The notes under the pieces were generated by a model. That model had not been told where the DNA came from. It was given only the letters and a program-made list of their open reading frames with translations, and did no database searches. Made by a program: the position numbers and the translations under genes. This document shows positions 50,101 through 61,389 of a stretch of DNA of 64,000 bases, piece after piece. This DNA comes from Patiria miniata (lineage: Eukaryota; Echinodermata; Asteroidea; Valvatida; Asterinidae): contig NW_024037050.1 in assembly GCF_015706575.1 (NCBI RefSeq), forward strand, positions 1,736,001-1,800,000, given 5' to 3'. Position 1 is the stretch's first letter, and every line of letters begins with the position of its first letter.

Positions 50101-52102
50101 ATCTCGTTAAAACCCGTCAGATCTCGCGACGGTCCTCGAGCTCGTTGGGATAGAAAGATCTTTAGAAAAGTCACAATTTTGAGTTGGATGCTGCACGTAA
50201 GTTCAAGCTGCAAGAAGGCGAACATAAGTGATTTTCAAGGTATAGGAACATTACATTTCATCGTTTTGGAAGAATTTATTTCGACACTTGGACATCGCAG
50301 ATGTTTTACGTGTGTCATTTTGCTTGGTTTTCGCATATGCATCTGAAATGGAAATATTCATAAAATTTTAAGGAAAAAACCCTTTGGGAAAGATATATAG
50401 GCCTACTTGCTACAAAATTGTTAAAAAAAATACTCTAGGATAACAGGTGGTATTGTGCAACTTTTATCGTCATATAGATGAAGTATTTAGCCAGGGGAAA
50501 AAAATCGTCAAAAATTGACACCTTTTTACATGGGTTTTTAGTTTTTTTATATAACATTTCTCCTTATTGATCCAAAATGCCGCTTTCTCCCAGTTGATGG
50601 AATTGTTTTTTAATTTGACAGAATTCGACACCGATCGAGCGCACGCAGAGCCCTGCAAATTTGATAGCCACCGCGCGCAGTGAAAGTGCCACGCGTCTAA
50701 CAGTGATACTTATAATGGAGGGAAAAGATCCATAATAATTAGGCCCTAGTGGTTCTTCTGAAAAGGAAGCAGATTGTATTTGAATCTTTATTGAAACGAT
50801 CTAGGGTCTGCCTTGGTTTGTATTTGTTTCATTATCCGTTAATACAGCGGCACTGAATATTCCTTTACTGTGCTCTCTGATTTCCAAAAGAGTGATACTA
50901 GCATGCGTGGGCGTCGCGGGGGGGGGGGGGGGGGGGGGCAAGGAATAGAGAAAGAAAGAAAAACGAAGTGCGAAGTCATATTGCCGTTATTTATTGCACA
51001 TTTAACAACATCGGGGCGTCCGCAGGTGTGTCAGTGGGGGTGGGGTGAGCAAATGTCACCCCGTCCACCCTCGAAAAAAAATGATAAATTGAGAGTATGC
51101 TAGAGAAGAACAAGGATTTTCAGAGCTTTGCCCGTTATAGAAAAAAAGTTGCGACGCCCATACTGTAAGGACTAATCCTCGAATTTTAGATTGACATACT
51201 CTGAAAAAAATCAGTCCAGTGCAAAAGTAAAGTGAGAATTTGGCAAATTTGATTGAATGCATTTTATGACTCACGTCTGGTCACTAGCTTCCGAGTCGGC
51301 GGCAGTGAATATTTTCACTCGAATTGAGTGACGTTTTACCCTTTGGTAATAGCTGGGAGTGCACATTGAATTTTCTAAAGAGCAATTACATAAAAAAAGT
51401 CTTACCTCTTTCCCATGGTACAAGTGACTGAATCATCTCAAGCAGTTGAGGCTGAAAAATAAAATTACAAAAAAGAACATATAATAATTGAACTCAGTAA
51501 TAGTAGTCAATGTGACAATCGGTCCATCTAATGCTGGGTAGTTACCAAACCACAATTGGTTCGAAGTGGGCCATTAATTGTTTAATAATGTTTCTTGTTA
51601 TCTGTTCTACCTAATGACATTTCTTTATCCAGGCCAAGATAACATAAATGTACGGCCGGAGGATCAGACTCACATGGAAGACAATAATTATTTATATATT
51701 TTTCCTCTTTCATTTCATTTTATCAGATAAGTTTCATTATTTTACCTTTTCTGGCCCGTAGTAGTACGCGCCGGGGCTGGGAGCCATAAGCGCCAGCGGG
51801 AAACGCCTGGCCGAGGCCCCGTTCAGCTCACACAGGCTCGCCCCGGGCCAATAGTTGATGGAGAAGCAGCGATCGTCTGACACGCACTCTTTAGTGCACC
51901 GCAGTCTCGAAGTCCCCGTTAGGTTGCGGTAGCCGTGGCCCAGAACGATCCGGTCGATCGCGCCGAACAAATACTGCTGCCTGCACCGGGGAGAGACCGC
52001 TGTGGTAATGCCGCTGCATCCTCCGTGCTTGCACGCTGTCAGACCCCTGGCCTTAAAGGCGGCAAAACCCAACACCATCAGAAGAAACACGGACATCATC
52101 AT
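46592..52102 (-). CDS. Secreted protein with PAN/apple domain and duplicated Link-like cysteine module
   Basis: Three exons (51746-52102, 51406-51451, 46592-47163) join in frame with GT-AG borders and phases 0 and 1, giving 324 residues. Residues 1 to about 22 are a signal peptide (MMMSVFLLMVLGFAAF core). About residues 39-112 form a PAN/apple domain, with the RCTKECVSDDRCFSINYW core and a final C in SLCELN. Residues 154-324 hold two copies of a module: C-x7-C-x11-GY, then W and AVPD, ending in CCP (C154, C162, G174-Y175, CC217-218; C247, C255, G267-Y268, CC319-320). The first part of copy 2 fits the Link-domain spacing C-x15-A-x3-G but lacks the next cysteine. There is no membrane span. Likely extracellular carbohydrate or protein binding, by inference only. 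I do not recognise a named orthologue. Confidence 0.8.
47692..48060. other. GC-rich patch in PAN gene intron 2
   Basis: A CpG-rich stretch with a CCAAT motif (about 47738) and a 73-codon minus-strand ORF (47692-47913) without recognisable features. It may be a promoter-like or repeat-derived segment; no support for coding. Confidence 0.25.
48757..49880 (-). mobile_element. 5'-truncated, decayed LINE (reverse transcriptase C-terminal region)
   Basis: On the minus strand, discontinuous frames give typical non-LTR retrotransposon ORF2 C-terminal blocks. These are VKYLGVILDS then RLKFLYRQANFL (about 49540-49700), QNKMVRFILDKNPRAHIGQR (about 49370-49450), and NTFCVTAIKDWNALPSNIK (within 49060-49317). 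The 3' end is a (ATT)n tail at about 48757-48770. Frame changes and stops make it inactive. The clade is probably within the Jockey/CR1 group. It sits in intron 2 of the PAN gene, same strand as the gene. Confidence 0.75.
49881..51405. other. PAN gene intron 2, 5' part: no recognised feature
   Basis: AT-rich, with a G20 run at about 50918-50938 beside a CAAGGAATAGAGAAAGAAAG block that resembles the sequence after the poly-C run at 2.7 kb. Nothing else recognised. Confidence 0.4.
51406..51451 (-). CDS. PAN gene exon 2 (46-nt microexon)
   Basis: Acceptor TTTTATTTTTCAG and donor AGAG|GTAAGA frame a 46-nt exon reading PQLLEMIQSLVPWER plus one base. It enters in phase 0, as exon 1 leaves, and exits in phase 1, as exon 3 requires. 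Its short length hides it from ORF scans. It forms a linker between the two domains. Confidence 0.78.
51746..52102 (-). CDS. PAN gene exon 1: signal peptide and PAN/apple domain
   Basis: Starts at ATG 52102, the first of three adjacent Met codons; a later Met would still leave a signal peptide. It encodes 119 residues and ends at GAAAAG|GTAAAA in phase 0. The PAN domain is contained whole in this exon, consistent with a shuffled module. Two extra cysteines (ACKHGGC) precede the domain. Confidence 0.85.
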
Positions 52103-52708
52103 CCAATGCTTCTTGAAATGTAATGAAAATCTAATAGTTGTGTTGTGTGTAGGCTGTCTGATGGTTACCGTAAACGTTTTGTAAATTCTGCTTTAACTTC
52201 ACTGATGAAAAGTCAGTACTGCCTAAAAGTCGCTCCATGCTTGGGGATGATTTGACTGCATTTCAGGGGAGGCAATTAAAGAGAGAGGAAGAGGACAACG
52301 CGACGCGCGGCATGCTCATACTTAAATGGGGAGCAGTTCTTGAAAATGATTCACTCAAACAGACTGTACAAGTAGAGAGGGCGCTGTATGTGTTAACCAT
52401 GAGCGCGGCGTTTCACTTGTTGCCCCGCCCTGCGCCTCCTGTTTGCAGGGCTGGGGGTACGAGCCAAGGGCGGCGTTCCCTCGTAACCACCCCCCCCCCG
52501 CCCTGCAAACCTGTTTGCAGGGCGGGGGGTCAGCGAAGGGCACGGCGTCGCTAGACCGTTTTTGAATGGGGGGTGCCATCAAACCTATGAACATAACAAA
52601 CATGTTATGACAAAGACACAAAAAAACAGTGCACAGAAAACACAACGGTGTGCAAATCACGGTAGCCAAAGCAATTTTGCGGCAACCCCCTTACGCTGAT
52701 TGGCTGCC
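52103..52708 (-). promoter_or_regulatory. Upstream region of PAN gene
   Basis: Candidate promoter by position. It contains a GC-rich hairpin (arms 52494-52510 and 52513-52529, CCCGCCCTGCAAAC and complement, 2-nt loop). The GTTTGCAGGGCGGGG part recurs at about 55229 and, partly, at 52441. No TATA box assigned. Confidence 0.3.
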
Positions 52709-52711
52709 TTA

Positions 52712-53578
52712 GGCCAAAAAAAAAAAAAGTCGGTCTCTGGTCAGCGCGCGCGTCGATTTTAATCATGCGCGTCAAACATTTTTTTTCTCCAAATTTTCCG
52801 CGGTAGCTACAACAGTGATCTCAACCTCGTCCCCAGTGTTTACTTTATTTCCAACCTAGTTTCCAATAGTAAACCCTGGATAGGAAACTTACTTCCTGCA
52901 TCCTGATTCGACAGCGCAATTGGCTAGTAATGGATTTTTGTCGTGTACTTGGTGTTGTTATTCACAACGTGCAGTACGTGTTTTCGCGATTATTCGTCCA
53001 CGCCTTCTCGAAAATACTCATTTCCTTCCCAATTTGTTCATATTAATATGAAATGTGATACTACATGTGGTGTCGGTAAGATTGTAACAATTTAATTAAA
53101 TAAATCGTGTTTTTCGTAACTCACGCCATGCTCGCGCTGCGACGAATTGACTCTGCTTTTACCCCAGACACCGCATACAAAAACAAACGCAAATGTAACG
53201 CACAAGCAGGCACCAGACTATTCCTCATTTGCATACGTGCTCAAAAATCTTGCACATGCAAATGATCCAATACCAGGGTGAGAGAGCAGGTAGTGATGGG
53301 AGCGTACTGCTCGACACCCTGGGGTCGAGGTTGCAGTGATCTCTATTGCCGCACCACCTCAAGTGTGTGTACCAAGGAGCACCAAGGAATGGTGAAATTA
53401 CAAAAAGGCAAATGATGGAGGGCACCAATGCATATGAGGACACAACAAAAGCAAAATAGTACTCACCTTGTCTGTACAATCTAAGCTTGAAAAAAAGCCG
53501 ACCAAAAAAAACCAACCGCGTCGCCGCATCAATTCCGGAACTTTGGTCTGACCAGAGACCGACTATTTTTTTTGGGCC
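52712..53578. mobile_element. PIF/Harbinger-like MITE (GGCCA8 family, copy B) with nested insert
   Basis: GGCC ends with TTA on both sides (52709-52711, 53579-53581). It is homologous to 4542-4928 over both outer parts, but split at TCTATTGCC by a 512-bp element (52822-53333). Confidence 0.8.
52822..53333. mobile_element. 512-bp element with 15-bp termini and 9-bp TSD
   Basis: Ends CAACCTCGTCCCCAG and the complement of CAACCTCGACCCCAG (one mismatch), flanked by CAGTGATCT at 52813-52821 and 53334-53342. Copy A of the host MITE has a single CAGCGCCCT at this place. A 9-bp duplication points to a Mutator-like (MULE) or Merlin-like element. No ORF of interest. Confidence 0.78.
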
Positions 53579-53581
53579 TTA

Positions 53582-54599
53582 TGATCGTAAATAACTATGT
53601 TGTTTACAATTACAAATGGAATTAAATCCCCCAAAACGAAAATTTCAACGACCTCTCAAATGAGGCATCGCACGAAAAAAATCAGCCCATACCAAGCAAT
53701 CAAGGGACGCTCCTAATTCGTTTTGAATATTGTGCGCAATTTCAGAACTGGAGCGCGTCAGTTAAAGCCAACTTTCAAATCTGAGTATAAAGGCCTGCAA
53801 ACTCAAACAAGCAAATTTATTTGTTACAGGACATAATAGTTCCTTCCTATTTCGTTCGGAAAAGAACATTCAAATTTTTTTAAAGGCACGTGGGCTCTAT
53901 ATACCAACTTTTAAAAATGTCATACTTTATAAAAATGTGTGCGTGACGCGTCGATGCAGTATTTCGAAGATCTCTAAAAATGGATGCCGCTGCTTGATAT
54001 TTGTTGTTCTAAGTTTTACCGACATTCTTAGCGCCGATAATACCCACCTCAGGGCAGTGTCATAGCGGGGGTGGGGGTGTTGCACAGTTGCAAATTGCAA
54101 GAGCGAGCCGGGAAGGGGGGGGGGGGGGAGCGCGAAGGGGCCGGCGACATCATCGTCAGTCGGCAGCGATGGAGAGCGCCACCTACTGTCCGAGAGCGTC
54201 CATATAAGGGCCCGCTTTTAACAGTGTCCCCATATGGGTGCAATAAAGACCCCAATGATAAATGGCCCCACTTCAGAAAGTCAGGAAATATACTCACAAT
54301 TTACCTCAAGCTTAAAAGCTTATTTCATGGTCTTTCTTTAACTTGATGAATTTTGGGAGAAATTTCCACCCGAATATAATCATCCCTTAAAATATAGTCC
54401 TGAAGCCCATCGCCATTTTGAAAAACGGTGCCCACACTCCATTGCAAAAGAGAACGCTTTTATGGCCCCAATTCATCCAAATTGTACGGAAATACAAGCT
54501 CACGTTCCAGTGCACGGCTCCCATCCTTATTTTGTACGAATCCTCAAGTTCATGGCCCACAGTGTGCTCACTGAATAATTATGAGGGCATGTAAATCGT
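53582..54599. other. Intergenic sequence without recognised gene
   Basis: Contains a G14 run at about 54115-54128 and otherwise AT-rich sequence. No supported exon. Confidence 0.4.
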
Positions 54600-55270
54600 G
54601 ATTTGGCCGGCGTAGGCAATTTCGGACCGATTTACTGGCCTGTATACCTACAATCCTGGCCAGATCTCGCTGGACCCCCACCCTCGCGATCCTCCGGCTC
54701 AAGTTCAATTTTGTCTCTCATTGCGCGGTGTGTGCTCCATCAGCTGGGGAGAACAACATTGACCGGAGGAGCGGGGGAGTGGGTGACCGTGGCAGGCTCA
54801 AGAAGTGTCCCAACCATTTTGGCCGGGATTGTAGGGCGCTGGCCCGGGAAGGGCTAGGCTGATGAGCTTCACAGAATCTTGTGAAGGAAGTAGGGATGGC
54901 ATTGGTAACGTATCATGCCCTATATATAAAGACATAATTAAAGCTGCTGTTACATTAGCTTTTAAAAGGGTGCAGGCTAGTCTGGTTCTCTGACCCCATT
55001 GTCCTTTGGACTTGAAAAATATATTTAGGTGGGGCCGGGAAACGGTCTACAATCCCGGCCAAAATGATTGGGACACTTCCCGAGCCTAGCAACAGTCACC
55101 CACTCCCCCGCTCCCGTGGCCAGTGTTGTTCGATCTCTCCAGCACACACCGCGCAATGAGAGACAACATTGAACAGGGGCCAGGGGAGGGTGGGGGCCCA
55201 GCGAGATTCGGCCAGGATTGTAGGCCCTGTTTGCAGGGCGGGGGTGCGTACGAAGCGCTATCATAAAGGA
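54600..55270. repeat. Fold-back repeat with arms of about 200 bp
   Basis: 54650-54850 and 55030-55235 are inverted copies: GTGTCCCAACCATTTTGGCC pairs with the complement near 55055-55075, and TCTCATTGCGCGGTGTGTGC with the complement near 55140-55165. The spacer is about 170 bp. The right end carries GTTTGCAGGGCGGGG, shared with the hairpin at 52.5 kb. Confidence 0.72.
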
Positions 55271-56055
55271 GGCACATCAGTAGCGTGAACAGCTCCCCTG
55301 TTGTAATGTGGTGTTCTTGTGTAATGTTGTTTTCGTGTATATTAAGGTTTTTTTAATATTTTTTTTAAATTTATTTTTAGAATTAATGATGAGAACGTAC
55401 TGTTTACTTTATTTTTCAGGAAAATAATGTTTGATTACAGCCTGGTTGGGAACAGCGAACGGAATAGGCATAGAGGCCTGATTAATAGTGTTAACAAACA
55501 AATCTGTAAAAACAAATTCTCGTTTCCTTTTTTTCTTCTTCAAAACGTCCGTATTTTCTTGAAATAGTAGTAAATGGAGTTGAGAATCTGTATCTCTCCA
55601 AATACAAACAGTAGAAGTCAGGCGCGGATCCACAGGGGGTTCGAACCCCAAACCCTCCCCCACCCAACCGGAACCCCCCCCCCCCCCCGCTCTGACACAC
55701 ACAAAATAGGCTAAATATTACAAACATGATCAGATCGGATATAGAAATCTAACGGGCCTGAACCCCCCCTCCCTCCAAAATTCAAAATAGCCTACATAGT
55801 AATATGTGTTCATTGTTGCGTAACGAAAAGTAGCGCACGTATAGGCCTACTACTACCGAGGCTGCCTGCCGTATACAATTGTCCAAACAAATGAAAACAG
55901 TTGACTCATTACTTCCCGAAACATCGACTTCAATTGACTTCAAAATCTTGTTCTTCAAATCTGTTCGTCCATGAAGCCAAAACAGATGCACACAGCAATG
56001 TTCCAGGTTTCTCCGCCTATTATTAAGACAAATTGTTTTTGAGGAGAATTCTAAG
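55271..56055. other. Intergenic sequence without recognised gene
   Basis: One member of a dispersed GGCGCGGATCC-type repeat at 55620-55690 (AGGCGCGGATCCACAGGGGG, then GAACCCC and a poly-C run). The same type recurs near 57533, 57786 and 63058. No exon supported. Confidence 0.45.
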
Positions 56056-56059
56056 GAAG

Positions 56060-56140
56060 CCTGATGGCCGAGTGGTTAGATTCGTCGTCCACGAATCGCG
56101 GAGTCCGGGATCGAATCCCGTCGGTGTCTTTTTGCTTTTC
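56060..56140 (+). pseudogene. tRNA-like sequence, probably tRNA pseudogene or SINE head
   Basis: Carries a good A box (TGGCCGAGTGG), an anticodon-arm-like hairpin ATTCG/CGAAT with loop TCGTCCA, a B box with one mismatch (GATCGAATCCC) and a T-rich terminator. Acceptor pairing is only about 5 of 7 and position 33 is C rather than U, so it is not called a functional tRNA. Confidence 0.5.
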
Positions 56141-56194
56141 AACACACGCGTTCTATTCAGTCATTATAAGATGTTTAATTTCCCGTCGTAAAAC

Positions 56195-56500
56195 ACCAAC
56201 AGTACCTTAGCTTAATCGGTAAGCACTGCGGCTGGTACTGTCCGCGAGTTCCAGGTTGGCACCTTCGTACAGGTTCAGGGCATGTGGTCCACTCGGAGGA
56301 TCAGGGCTTAGGGTGCCGCCCTGTTCCTCCCTTAGCTCTTTGCTTTTACATGGTGACTGGCCCTCCGGGGTTACATGGATGGACAGGGAAGGAAGTGTGT
56401 ATTGGCCGGGACACCCGAGAGCCCAGAAGAGTCCTAAGGGGTTGGCTGGGGCATTGTTATGGCTCAGACCGATCCCTGAATGCTTGGCTAGCACATAACT
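56195..56500 (+). mobile_element. SINE-like sequence
   Basis: Begins with a tRNA-like TTAGCTTAATCGGTAAGC (A-box-like) and GAGTTCCAGGTTGGCACC (weak B box), followed by about 230 bp of GC-richer body ending in T-rich sequence (56508-56518). No second copy is in the window, so the call is tentative. Confidence 0.35.
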
Positions 56501-56915
56501 TTTTGATTTTTTTTTTTAGCCTCTATTTTTTAAAACTTTGGTTTAATTAGTTTTATGATTACATCTGCTCGGCAGGCGTATGGTAGTATTAAAAACAAAA
56601 CAAAGGTCTACGTAATAAATCAATACATTTTTAATAATTGACTATAATCAAAACGAAGTTTTGTTCCATCAATATGACTATGCCATTATTAATGTCGCAA
56701 TATTCAATTGAAGTAAGAAACGCAGTATGCAATATTGTACCGGGCAAAAATGAAAATGTACATTGTAATGTGTTTATTACATGTTTCAAAACAATAACGT
56801 TTCTTTAATTGTGAACATTCCCCAAATATACAGATATTCGCAAAATAGGAAAACGCAAGAAAACAAAGCCCCTCACCCTTAAAACTAGAAATACAAAATA
56901 GAAAAACAAAGTTAA

Positions 56916-57430
56916 AGGGAATATACATCATTTGCTTTTGCTGTAATTTTCAGAAATGGGTGGAATTGGGGGATCGGAAATATAAAGCAAATATAGTTAC
57001 ACTAACTTTTTGGAGGTTTTGGGTTCGAAAATGCTATAAAAACCAAGAAAAACGATCATTTTCCTGTAGTCTGGTTCCCTGACTCCATATAAGAAGAAAC
57101 AGAGCAGTTTACATACATTGGGGGAATTGTAAGGTCAGGGAACCAGTCTAGCTGGCTCGTACCCGTTTATAGGTTTGTAATCGATTGCAAACAAGTGCAA
57201 TGGTCAATTGGGGCCAGTATTTGATAAAAAGCCAGTTGTTTCCAACGCTGATCGGCCGATCAGCGTTGGAAATTGATACAAAAATACCACTTTTCTTGAA
57301 AATGACAGTATACCAGGTGCCATAATTTTACAGGATGCTTTAGACTGTCATTTACCAACATCCTGTTAAGGTATTTCGCAAAAACTTGATAGTTTTATTT
57401 TTCGTTGTTTGCAAATGTTGTATATTCCCT
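56916..57430. mobile_element. TTAA-flanked MITE (AGGGAATATACA family), copy 2
   Basis: Ends AGGGAATATACATCATTTGC and the complement of AGGGAATATACAACATTTGC, with TTAA at 56912-56915 and 57431-57434. It is in the opposite orientation to 12347-12863. A perfect palindrome of 34 bp (57239-57272, TCCAACGCTGATCGG core plus complement) sits inside. Confidence 0.8.
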
Positions 57431-57434
57431 TTAA

Positions 57435-59039
57435 GTGGAAAACCCCAATGTACCTTAAAATTTGAATAGGAAAATTCCATAACATGGGGCTTTTACAGAC
57501 ATGGGGCCTTTGACTGTCAGTGACATGCAGTCACGGATCCAGAGGGGCTGGGGCGGGGGTCGAACCCTTCTCCTGCTCTGACACAATAAAGTATGTACAT
57601 GTGTATCTGAATCTGACGGGCCTGAACCACTCCCCCTCCTCCCAACCCATCCCTAGCAAAAGTTACTAGATCCACCTCTGACGTAAATTGGTACATTGAT
57701 GTAAAATGTGATATGGACTTATCACTATTTTGACCCAAATGAAGTTGCTGTGGCTCATGTAGGATGAGAAAATGAAATGGGGTACAGGCGCAGATCCGGG
57801 GGGGGGGGGGGGGGGGGGGGGGTCAAACCCCCCAGCTCAGATCTCGAGATCGTCCTCAACTGATTTGCATAAAAAAATAGTGGCCGCATGAGGTCGCTGT
57901 TCGCGCTGTAATTTTACATGCATGTGCATAGCGCATGAGGATATATGCCGACGATTGACCGGACACTTGGCCTCCGTAAAATAAAAAAAGCTGGGGGGGG
58001 GGGGGCCTGGTACCATATTTCAATAGGGGGCGCTATTCAAATTCGATGATTATTAACATTAGATTACAGAATGGTGTACCGTTTTTTTGGTGTCACAGCG
58101 GGGGGGGGGGGGGGGGGGGGTTCGACTTATTCTTTTGGAATTTGTATGGAAAAAAAATTTGGACAGAGCTGGGGGGTTTGACCGCGCTATAGTGATTGCC
58201 TTTCCATGCAGTACGCCAAAGTTAACAATGAAATTTGAGCGACCAAAATCCCCACCCTGGGGCATGAAAAACGTGACCAAATCCTGTCATCGGACCTGGG
58301 GCAGCGCAAGCTGGAATGGGGGGGGGGGGGGGCGCTCTTCAAGATATATATCAATAATGTTTACTTGAGCTTAAGTTATATTAAAACGGCGCCGAAAGCT
58401 TTTGTATACTTTGTTTCTCCATTTTCCATTGCTATCGAATACATTTTGGCTGTTGGGTTGTTCGACAAATACCTCGAAATCCGATTTTTTTCTCATTATG
58501 GAAAAGTGGGGGATGATTCAATAGCCCCCCCGGTCAAAAAGAGGGGCATATAGAACTCCTCCCCCAATCCTCCGGGATTTACGCCCCTGTATTTTTGACG
58601 AATGTTGGCCTGTAATCATCTGTATAGCGGGCAAAGCCAAAATGGAGACCACACCGAGTTTTGGAAAATCCCGGTAACGGTCGTCAAATTCAAAATAGTA
58701 CATGACGCAGCAAAGCTCGCATACTTAATGCACAAAATCGTCTCAGAATTTCAAGTTTTCTATAAAGTGCAAGCAATGAATATTAATTACCAACTCATTT
58801 TTAAAATTTTAATAAGCAAGGCAGTTAAATAAAACCTATTTATACTTGGAAATACCCTATCCAAACTTCGGATATTTTCGGAAAAAGGAGGCATTCCTCC
58901 CGTTTTAGTCACGTGACTTTTTTGTATTATAATGTTACCTAATCTAAGGTTCGTAAGAAGTGGTCAGAATCTTTTGGTCTGGGAACCCGACTTGGTGAAT
59001 AGACGCCACATCTGTTTGAATTGCAAAATGAAATCACAC
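57435..59039. other. Intergenic sequence with several poly-G runs
   Basis: Homopolymer G tracts of about 12-23 at 57799-57821, 57993-58005, 58101-58120 and 58319-58332, and two GGATCCAGGGG-type repeats (about 57533 and 57786). No exon supported. Confidence 0.5.
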
Positions 59040-60830
59040 ACAGACTCTTTCTGGTACTGATCTTTGACTTTTATTAAAAACTACCGAATTTGTGATATTC
59101 ATATTCTTAATAACATGGGTAAACAGTGCATCTGACACAAACAAAAACATAAAATCAACACATTTTGAAACAACTTGTAAAAATGTAACAGTTACCAATA
59201 ATGTTGGCTGCTGTGACGTAGGATATGACGTTTTGAATACCCGAGGGGCGCATAGCCTCGGGTGCTATGCGCCCACCGGGGGTGCCGCTGCTCCTGGAGT
59301 ACGATTTTCCGCGGCGCCGTGTTTTGTCTTTGGAGTAAAAATGGATGCTACGTTCGTCGCACAAAATAATACGCAACGTTATGTTTTTTCTTTTGATAAA
59401 AATATGTGACTCGAGTCGAGTCACAAAGCTCGAGTCCGAGTCATCATGGTCGAGTCCGAGTCCGAGTCCGAGTCATTTTCCAATGTGACTCGAGTCGAGT
59501 CCAAGTCACGAAAAATGTGACTCGCGTCCTGGACTCTAACACTGCCAACGATACACACCATTCGTACCGTACGTAAAGTCATAGCACACACTCCCTGTGG
59601 GTACATGATATCCCACAGGGAGTGTGCCATGACATTTATAAACTTAACACGTGATCGTTATAGGCCAATTAAAATACAGCATTCAAGACAGGTATGACAA
59701 TTAAGTAAGCATACCATCCTATGCAAATCACACAAACGTAATTATTGTTAAGTAAGTAGCCTACATACAGCTTTTCAATGCGACATGTCAAAATTGAAAA
59801 TATGAGGATATAGTAGCCTACAACACAACGATGAAACTATTTATTTCTATTTTTTCCGCCAAGATAATTTGTTCCACATGACACATGCTGATGTTTAAAA
59901 AAAACAATTCACATAATTACTGCAACTGTACAGATGTAACGAACTAATGCACATGTTTTTGTGTGTATTGCAAAGTTATATCACAGTGAATAATTAGGAA
60001 GTAATTATGAATACATCTCTTTGTTGTCATATTAATTGGATATGCATTATTTTTCGATTGATAGTCATCAGAGCTTTTATATTCATCTACATTTTGAAGG
60101 TGCGATTACAATTGATTATGGTATAGGGGGACATCTAAAAGTGCATTTTAAAATTAGACGTGAAAATATTTTTTTGGGGTAGACATTGGTGTCAATGTAA
60201 TAATTGTTTTACTTGCAAATGTGATTAGGCATTGTACACAGAAAAGAAACTTGTATTCTATAGATATCATGCTTATAGGTTATATGTTGTGTACAATGTC
60301 GAACCCTTACTCCCTGGGCATTTTTGCTAGCATGCAACCTCAATCCTGCAAAATCCTCCAATTGCCTCCATGTTATAATAACATACAGCCTCAATCCTGC
60401 ACGAACATTCTTGTTTCAGTCTACCAGGTTTTGCAAATTGTAAACACGCAGTGTCTACATCCATGACAAAATGTTCTAGTTGGCCTTGTGTCTATTAATG
60501 TGCATTTTTGCACGCACATTCATGTTTCAGTCGACGAGGTTTTTGCAAATTGTAAACACGCAGTGCATTTGCAAAACCATCCTTGTGACAAGCACACGTT
60601 CCACATGCATGCATTTTATTAACATTAAAGAGGTTTGGCTTGAAGAAAAGACATGAAATCCTTACCCCGAGATTAAAACCGTAAAATATTTTGAAATGAT
60701 TTAAACCATTTTATATATATTTAATACACACAAACGATTTTACAACATAATTTGAATTACCTATTTATAAAAAAAAAAAATTGATAATGGTCGACACGAA
60801 CTATGTCGACTTTTGTTTGGAGGATATAGA
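59040..60830. repeat. Segmental duplication, copy B
   Basis: Diverged same-orientation copy of 33810-36300 (see that entry). It lacks the two MITEs and the AGGTCA repeat found in copy A, but has its own insertions: a GACTCGAGTC-rich stretch (59410-59540) and a short hairpin at about 59586-59626. No remnant of the receptor coding exon is visible upstream. Confidence 0.72.
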
Positions 60831-61389
60831 TTAAATTTACTCACTGGTATTTCTTTACCTCACGACTTTTAAATTTGTAGGCTTTATTCTATTCGTATGG
60901 AACCCTCTAAAAAAACGTAAAAATATCCACCTCAGTTGTGTATCTACGGGGTAGATCCAGCTAGTGGGTCTAAGCCCCCCCCTTCCCCCTTAGGCTACAC
61001 AAAATAGGAAAGTAATGCGGTAAAAGTACCACGTGCCTGCTAACCCTCCCCCTCCCTCTCCCCCCGTCCCCGTCCCTCTCCCCTCCCCTCCCCTCCCCTC
61101 CCCAAGCCTCGTCGTGCCGCAAAATTAAAAGTCGATTTATTTACAGCCATTGTTCCACACATAAATGTGGGTGGAGGTTTTTTGTGCAGTGTCTCATCAT
61201 TTTCAAAAGTGAATAAATTTTGTATCGCTAGAAATAAAGTCCATGTAAATAACAAAATTTAATTGATTTTTCTCGGGGTTGAAAACAGAATGGGAGAGGA
61301 CTTTCACGAGTGGTTTTATGGCCGGCTATAATTCAGAACATAACGAGCATCAATTATATGATATAATATAATACACTATTTCGCAGTAT

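Noticed and set aside
56060..56140. Functional tRNA gene (anticodon GTC by position)
   Set aside because: Acceptor-stem mismatches, C at position 33 and a non-standard D/T arm; better explained as a pseudogene or SINE head.
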